Positions 5,847-9,928 of a stretch of DNA of 9,928 nucleotides are shown one piece after another. The stretch spans positions 1-9,928 of the forward strand of contig JABSSV010000048.1 in the NCBI GenBank assembly GCA_013213875.1, written 5' to 3'. Below the pieces are notes generated by a model, which did not search any database, was not told the origin of the DNA, and saw only the letters and a list, made by a program, of their open reading frames with translations. Made by a program: the position numbers and the translations under genes. Positions within the stretch are counted from its first letter, which is position 1; each line of letters opens with the position of its first letter. The DNA comes from Lysobacterales bacterium (GTDB lineage: Bacteria; Pseudomonadota; Gammaproteobacteria; Xanthomonadales; SZUA-36).

Positions 5847-8258
5847 CTAGTGGGCGCGTAAGCCCGTGTCGCTGTCGCCGTCCGGGCGCGCCGCATCTCC
5901 CTCGGCTCGCACCGTCTCACCTTGCGGCAGTTCGACCAGTGCGAGGTTGAGCACCTCGTCAATGGTACTCACGGGGCGTACGTCCAGCTTGCGAATGATG
6001 TTTTTGGGGATATCCGGCAGGTCCTTCTCATTTTCCTTCGGAATAATCACCATGCGCATGCCACCTCGATGCGCTGCAAGAAGCTTCTCTTTTAAGCCAC
6101 CAATCGGCAGCACCTTACCGCGCAAGGTGATTTCACCGGTCATGGCAACGTCTGCATGCACCGGAATGCGCGTTAGCGCCGACACCAATGCCGTGCACAT
6201 ACCGATACCGGCGCTGGGCCCATCCTTCGGTGTGGCGCCTTCGGGCACATGCACGTGGGCATCGAACTTCTTGTAAAACTCCTCGTCAATACCCAGCAAC
6301 TCAGCACGACTGCGCACCACGGTCATGGCCGCCTGAATTGACTCCTTCATCACGTCGCCCAGGTGTCCGGTCAGCGTGAGCGCACCCTTACCCGGCACCA
6401 GCGTTGCCTCCAGCGTCAATAACTCACCGCCGACCTCGGTCCAGGCCAGTCCGGTGACCTGACCCACTTCGTTCGTATCCTCAGCGACGCCGTAGCGGAA
6501 GCGACGCACCCCAAGATAGGACTCAAGGTTGCGCGCCGTGACCGTCAATGAGGTCTTATCGCGCTCCATGGCCAAGCGTTTCACCACCTTACGACAGATC
6601 TTGGCGATCTCTCGCTCCAGGGAGCGCACACCCGACTCGCGCGTGTAGTAGCGGATAATGTCCAGCAGGACCTGGCCAGACCCGCTCACCTCTTCCTCTT
6701 TCAAACCGTGCTGGGCCATCTGCTTGGGCAACAGATAGCGCTCGGCGATGGCCTGCTTTTCATCTTCCGTGTAACCGGGAATCCGGATCACTTCCATACG
6801 ATCCAACAAAGGCCCGGGAATATTCAGGGAGTTGGCGGTCGCAATAAACATGACCTCGGACAGATCCAGATCCACCTCCAGATAGTGGTCATTGAAGGCA
6901 TTGTTCTGCTCGGGATCCAGCACCTCTAGCAGCGCCGAGGAAGGATCACCCCGAAAATCCATGGACATTTTGTCCAGCTCATCAAGCATGAAGAGCGGAT
7001 TGCGCGTACCCACCTTGGCCAGATTCTGGACCAGGCGCCCGGGCATGGAGCCGATGTAGGTGCGCCGGTGACCGCGGATTTCCGCTTCATCCCGAACACC
7101 ACCGAGACTCATGCGCACAAATTTGCGCCCCGTGGCCTTGGCGATGGAACGCCCGAGGGAGGTCTTACCCACACCGGGTGGGCCCACAAGACACAGGATC
7201 GGCCCTTTCATGGCCTTCACGCGCTGCTGCACGGCCAGATATTCCAGGATCCGTTCCTTGACCTTGTCCAGCCCGTAGTGATCCGCTTCGAGAATGTCTT
7301 CAGCCTGATCCAGCTTCTTACGGATGCGCGAGCGCTTCTTCCAGGGCACCGACAGAACCCAGTCGATGTAGTTACGCACCACGGTCGCTTCTGCGGACAT
7401 GGGTGACATCATCTTGAGTTTGTTCAGTTCAGAGGTGGACTTCTTCAGCGCCTCCTCACTCATGCCGGCTTCCTGAATGCGGCGCTCGAGATCTTCCAGA
7501 TCATTGGGCGCATCATCCAGATCACCAAGCTCTTTCTGGATGGCTTTCATCTGCTCATTCAGATAGTACTCGCGCTGGGACTTTTCCATCTGCGTCTTGA
7601 CCCGGCCACGAATCCGCTTTTCGAGCTGCAAGACCTCCATCTCACCTTCCACCAGACCCATGAGATGCTCGATACGGTCAAAAGCACTGCCCATTTCCAG
7701 CAGTTCCTGCTTTTGTTCCAGCCGAATGGAAAGATGTGCCGCCACCGTATCAGCCAGCCGCGACGGGTCGTCAATGCCGGCCAGCGTGGTCAACAGCTCC
7801 GGTGGAATCTTGCGGTTCAGTTTCACGTACTGCTCGAAAACACCGACCAGCGAGCGCATGGCCACTTCCAGCTCTTTGTCCGGGCTGCCCTCGTCCGCCA
7901 GCGGCTCCCAGCTCGCCTCAAAATAGCCATCCGCATCCGACAGCTCCGTGATGCGAACGCGCTCACCCCCCTCGACCAGCACCTTCGTGGTGCCATCGGG
8001 CAGGCGCAGCAGCTGCAAAACGGTCGACAGCGTACCCACGGCGTACAGGTCATCCGCACCCGGCTCGTCCAGATCCGGGCTGCGCTGGGTGACCAGCAAG
8101 ATGCGCTTATCGACGTTCATGGCCTGATCCAGAGCCTGAATTGAGCGCTCACGCCCAACGAACAGTGGAATCACCATGTAGGGGTAGACCACCACATCAC
8201 GCAGGCTCAAAACCGGTGTGGGTTGGACAGCGACGGTGCTTGTTTCGATATCAGACAT
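5847..8258 (-). CDS. lon: ATP-dependent protease La (LonA)
   Basis: This 803-residue protein has the complete LonA layout. The N-terminal substrate-binding domain begins with VLSLRDVVVYPYMVIPLFVG (16-35) and runs to about 205, followed by a helical coiled region to about 310. The AAA+ module has Walker A GPPGVGKTS (359-367), Walker B FMLDE (423-427), and the sensor-2 region ESGVRSLERE (541-550). The C-terminal serine protease domain has catalytic Ser682 in DGPSAG (679-684) and Lys725 in GGLKEKLLAAH (720-730), spaced as in E. coli (S679/K722). A loosely conserved acidic tail of about 25 residues follows. Lon degrades misfolded and regulatory proteins in the cytosol. GGAAG lies 5 nt before the ATG, and a heat-shock promoter lies upstream. 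It has its own terminator and is separated from clpX by 287 nt. Confidence 0.98.
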   Translation of the reverse strand: MSDIETSTVAVQPTPVLSLRDVVVYPYMVIPLFVGRERSIQALDQAMNVDKRILLVTQRSPDLDEPGADDLYAVGTLSTVLQLLRLPDGTTKVLVEGGERVRITELSDADGYFEASWEPLADEGSPDKELEVAMRSLVGVFEQYVKLNRKIPPELLTTLAGIDDPSRLADTVAAHLSIRLEQKQELLEMGSAFDRIEHLMGLVEGEMEVLQLEKRIRGRVKTQMEKSQREYYLNEQMKAIQKELGDLDDAPNDLEDLERRIQEAGMSEEALKKSTSELNKLKMMSPMSAEATVVRNYIDWVLSVPWKKRSRIRKKLDQAEDILEADHYGLDKVKERILEYLAVQQRVKAMKGPILCLVGPPGVGKTSLGRSIAKATGRKFVRMSLGGVRDEAEIRGHRRTYIGSMPGRLVQNLAKVGTRNPLFMLDELDKMSMDFRGDPSSALLEVLDPEQNNAFNDHYLEVDLDLSEVMFIATANSLNIPGPLLDRMEVIRIPGYTEDEKQAIAERYLLPKQMAQHGLKEEEVSGSGQVLLDIIRYYTRESGVRSLEREIAKICRKVVKRLAMERDKTSLTVTARNLESYLGVRRFRYGVAEDTNEVGQVTGLAWTEVGGELLTLEATLVPGKGALTLTGHLGDVMKESIQAAMTVVRSRAELLGIDEEFYKKFDAHVHVPEGATPKDGPSAGIGMCTALVSALTRIPVHADVAMTGEITLRGKVLPIGGLKEKLLAAHRGGMRMVIIPKENEKDLPDIPKNIIRKLDVRPVSTIDEVLNLALVELPQGETVRAEGDAARPDGDSDTGLRAH

Positions 8259-8351
8259 GCAATCTTCCGGTGCGTGGCACGGCCAGAAACGCCGCGCCGT
8301 TGGAACTTAAGAATAAATGAAGGCGATACCAATCAACCTTCGCTACATCTC

Positions 8352-8380
8352 ATATGGGAGTCTCGCAGCATAAATTCAAA
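8352..8380 (-). promoter_or_regulatory. Heat-shock (sigma32-type) promoter of lon
   Basis: On the minus strand TTTGAA (8375-8380) is followed after 15 nt by TCCCATAT (8352-8359), matching the sigma32 consensus CTTGAA / CCCCATnT in sequence and spacing. The E. coli lon promoter has the same TTGAA and CCCATAT core. The predicted leader is about 85 nt. Confidence 0.8.
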
Positions 8381-8494
8381 CGGCCAGACAATGAAACCGC
8401 CGAGCGCCCTTAGAGATCCAGGAGGCCAGAGAGATACGCTCTCCTACCCAGCCAGCCTGGGCACAATAAAAAGTTTTGGCGCCAATGCCGGGGC

Positions 8495-8521
8495 AAAAAA
8501 AACGGGCGCTTGAAGCGCCCG
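8495..8521 (-). terminator. Intrinsic terminator after clpX
   Basis: On the minus strand an eight-base-pair stem CGGGCGCT/AGCGCCCG (8503-8521) with a 3-nt loop is followed by eight T (complement of 8495-8502). It begins 24 nt after the clpX stop codon and should separate clpX from lon transcription. Confidence 0.93.
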
Positions 8522-8545
8522 CTTTCATTGGTTCAAGCGGATAGC

Positions 8546-9817
8546 CTACTCGCTACCGGTAGCTTGCTGGGCCTGGTTCTCATAGAGCATCAGCGGTTCG
8601 GCATCACCATCAATGACGGTTTCGTCTACCACCACCTTGGACACGCCTTCCATGGAAGGCAGCTCATACATGGAGTTGAGTAATACGGACTCGAGGATGG
8701 TCCGCAATCCCCGCGCACCGGTCTTCCGTGCCATGGCCCGGCGCGCGATGGCGTGCAGCGCGTCCTCGCGGATGTCCAGCTCGCAGCCTTCCATTTCGAA
8801 CAGCAGGCCATACTGCTTGGCCAGCGCGTTCTTGGGCTCGACGAGAATTCTCACCAGCGCGTCTTCGCTTAGTTCGCGCAAGGTGGCGACCACCGGCAGG
8901 CGTCCGACAAATTCTGGAATCAAACCGTATTTGACCAGGTCCTCCGGCTCAACGTCCGCTAGCAACTCACCCACATCGGGCTGGGCCTCCTGTGACTTCA
9001 CCTCGGCTGAGAAACCGATGCCGGATTTGCTGGAGCGATCCTGAATGACCTTTTCCAGGCCCGCAAAGGCGCCGCCACAGATAAACAGAATTTGCCCGGT
9101 GTCGACCTGTAGAAACTCCTGCTGCGGATGCTTGCGTCCGCCCTGGGGCGGCACCGACGCGATGGTACCTTCAATAAGCTTCAGCAGTGCCTGCTGGACG
9201 CCCTCACCGCTCACATCACGGGTAATGGACGGGTTTTCAGCCTTGCGGGAAACCTTGTCGATCTCATCGATATAGACGATCCCGGTCTGGGCTTTCTCCA
9301 CGTCATAATCACATTTCTGGAGCAGCTTCTGAATAATGTTCTCTACGTCCTCACCCACATAGCCCGCTTCGGTCAGCGTGGTGGCATCGGCGATGGTGAA
9401 AGGTACGTTCAGCATGCGCGCCAGTGTTTCGGCCAGCAGCGTTTTACCAGAACCGGTAGGCCCGATCAGCAGGATATTGCTTTTCGTCAGCTCAATCGCG
9501 TCATCACCGCGGCGACCAGGCTCGAGACGTTTGTAGTGGTTGTAGACCGCCACGGAAAGAACCTTCTTGGCTTCTTCCTGACCGATCACGTATTCATCGA
9601 GAAAGGCGTGAATTTCCTTGGGAATAGGAAGTTGCTCGCGGTCGGCAATGCCTGCATCCTCAAGCTCTTCGCGGATAATGTCATTACACAGTTCCACACA
9701 CTCGTCACAGATGTAGACGCTCGGACCCGCGATTAGCTTGCGAACCTCGTGTTGGGATTTTCCGCAGAAAGAACAGTACAGAATCTTGCCGTCAGTACCT
9801 TGCTCGTTATCACTCAT
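8546..9817 (-). CDS. clpX: ClpX, ATP-dependent unfoldase subunit of ClpXP
   Basis: The 423-residue protein matches E. coli ClpX (424 residues) throughout. The zinc-binding domain has Cys15, Cys18, Cys37 and Cys40. The AAA+ core shows Walker A GPTGSGKT (119-126), pore loop GYVGED (152-157), Walker B VYIDEID (181-187), the RKH loop (228-230), the IGF loop (267-269) that docks onto ClpP, and sensor-2 GARGLR (367-372). The hexamer unfolds tagged proteins (for example ssrA-tagged) and passes them to ClpP. The ATG start is supported by alignment with the family N-terminus (MSDNEQGTDGKILYCSFCG). Only a poor Shine-Dalgarno sequence precedes it; instead a five-codon ORF overlaps the start in an ATGA arrangement. 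clpP ends 72 nt upstream. Confidence 0.98.
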   Translation of the reverse strand: MSDNEQGTDGKILYCSFCGKSQHEVRKLIAGPSVYICDECVELCNDIIREELEDAGIADREQLPIPKEIHAFLDEYVIGQEEAKKVLSVAVYNHYKRLEPGRRGDDAIELTKSNILLIGPTGSGKTLLAETLARMLNVPFTIADATTLTEAGYVGEDVENIIQKLLQKCDYDVEKAQTGIVYIDEIDKVSRKAENPSITRDVSGEGVQQALLKLIEGTIASVPPQGGRKHPQQEFLQVDTGQILFICGGAFAGLEKVIQDRSSKSGIGFSAEVKSQEAQPDVGELLADVEPEDLVKYGLIPEFVGRLPVVATLRELSEDALVRILVEPKNALAKQYGLLFEMEGCELDIREDALHAIARRAMARKTGARGLRTILESVLLNSMYELPSMEGVSKVVVDETVIDGDAEPLMLYENQAQQATGSE

Positions 9818-9831
9818 ACGCCAGTGCTCAT
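9814..9831 (-). other. Five-codon leader ORF overlapping the clpX start (possible translational coupling)
   Basis: On the minus strand ATG AGC ACT GGC GTA TGA encodes MSTGV and its TGA overlaps the clpX ATG as ATGA. A short AGG (complement of 9836-9838) stands 4 nt before it, whereas clpX itself has no clear ribosome site. Whether it is translated is unknown; it could be chance. Confidence 0.35.
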
Positions 9832-9875
9832 GTTGCCTGTATTTCTATAAAAGCAGTCTATCTTCATGAAATGAA

Positions 9876-9897
9876 ACACTTAATAGATATCAAGTGT
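9876..9897 (-). other. Small stem-loop across the clpP stop codon
   Basis: ACACTT (9876-9881) pairs with AAGTGT (9892-9897) across a 10-nt A/T-rich loop. It contains the presumed clpP stop and is followed on the minus strand by TTTC. This is too weak to call a terminator, but may affect the relative levels of clpP and clpX mRNA. Confidence 0.35.
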
Positions 9898-9928
9898 CCG
9901 TCTCTGTTGCCCGACTGTCAAGCACCCG
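9890..9928 (-). CDS. clpP: ClpP protease subunit, last 12 codons (runs off the right edge)
   Basis: A reading frame open from the right edge ends at a TGA (complement of 9890-9892) and gives RVLDSRATETDT. The VLDSR stretch fits the ClpP C-terminus, which usually reads Y-G-L-[IV]-D-x-[IV]-[IL]-x-x-R before a variable tail. Its position directly upstream of clpX on the same strand strongly supports this. ClpP is the serine peptidase that forms ClpXP with the neighbouring gene product. The fragment is too short for certainty from sequence alone. Confidence 0.72.
   Translation of the reverse strand, partial: RVLDSRATETDT

Noticed and set aside
5714..5962. An 82-codon minus-strand frame overlapping the end of lon
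   Set aside because: It uses a different frame within lon and ends in the intergenic region; composition-driven, with no motif.
8223..8513. A 96-codon plus-strand frame covering the lon-clpX gap
   Set aside because: It begins inside lon in antisense, covers the lon promoter and clpX terminator, and its protein has no recognisable features.
9128..9736. A 202-codon plus-strand open frame opposite clpX
   Set aside because: clpX is certain on the other strand; the frame shows only composition typical of antisense to a GC-rich gene.

Overview
The window (about 58-60% G+C by eye) looks like core chromosome of a non-enteric gammaproteobacterium. The strongest evidence is the minus-strand order clpP (only its last codons) > clpX > lon > hupB > tRNA-Val > tRNA-Asp > ppiD, followed by a convergent fabI. 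This is the classic gammaproteobacterial clpPX-lon-hupB-ppiD block, with fabI next to ppiD as in Pseudomonas-type genomes. The protein sequences (FabI, Lon, ClpX, HU-beta) are close to E. coli/Pseudomonas family sequences. I cannot name a genus.

Left part (1-2912): the 5' part of a DksA-type RNA polymerase-binding regulator runs off the left edge on the minus strand. Divergent from it lies a plus-strand series: yidD (membrane protein insertion factor), a dihydroorotase (pyrimidine synthesis) and fabI (enoyl-ACP reductase, fatty acid synthesis). It ends at a strong bidirectional terminator shared with ppiD. The dihydroorotase belongs to the subfamily with a Gln in place of the first metal-binding His.

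Right part (2929-9928, all minus strand): this is a protein quality-control cluster. ClpX unfolds substrates for ClpP, Lon is the second ATP-dependent protease, HU-beta is the nucleoid protein (a Lon substrate in E. coli), and PpiD is an inner-membrane-anchored periplasmic chaperone. Between hupB and ppiD lie tRNA-Val(TAC) and tRNA-Asp(GTC), only 13 nt behind the hupB stop, with a clear intrinsic terminator after them. lon has its own heat-shock (sigma32-like) promoter very similar in layout to that of E. coli lon. clpX ends at a strong intrinsic terminator.

Regulatory structure is the most interesting content. The 373-nt hupB leader contains a terminator-like hairpin plus U7 between a candidate promoter and the gene, with an alternative pairing arm that could act as an antiterminator. 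A five-codon ORF overlaps the clpX start codon. A perfect 11-bp inverted repeat precedes ppiD. I see no mobile element, CRISPR array, prophage, toxin-antitoxin pair or defence gene, and nothing that I would call an undescribed system.
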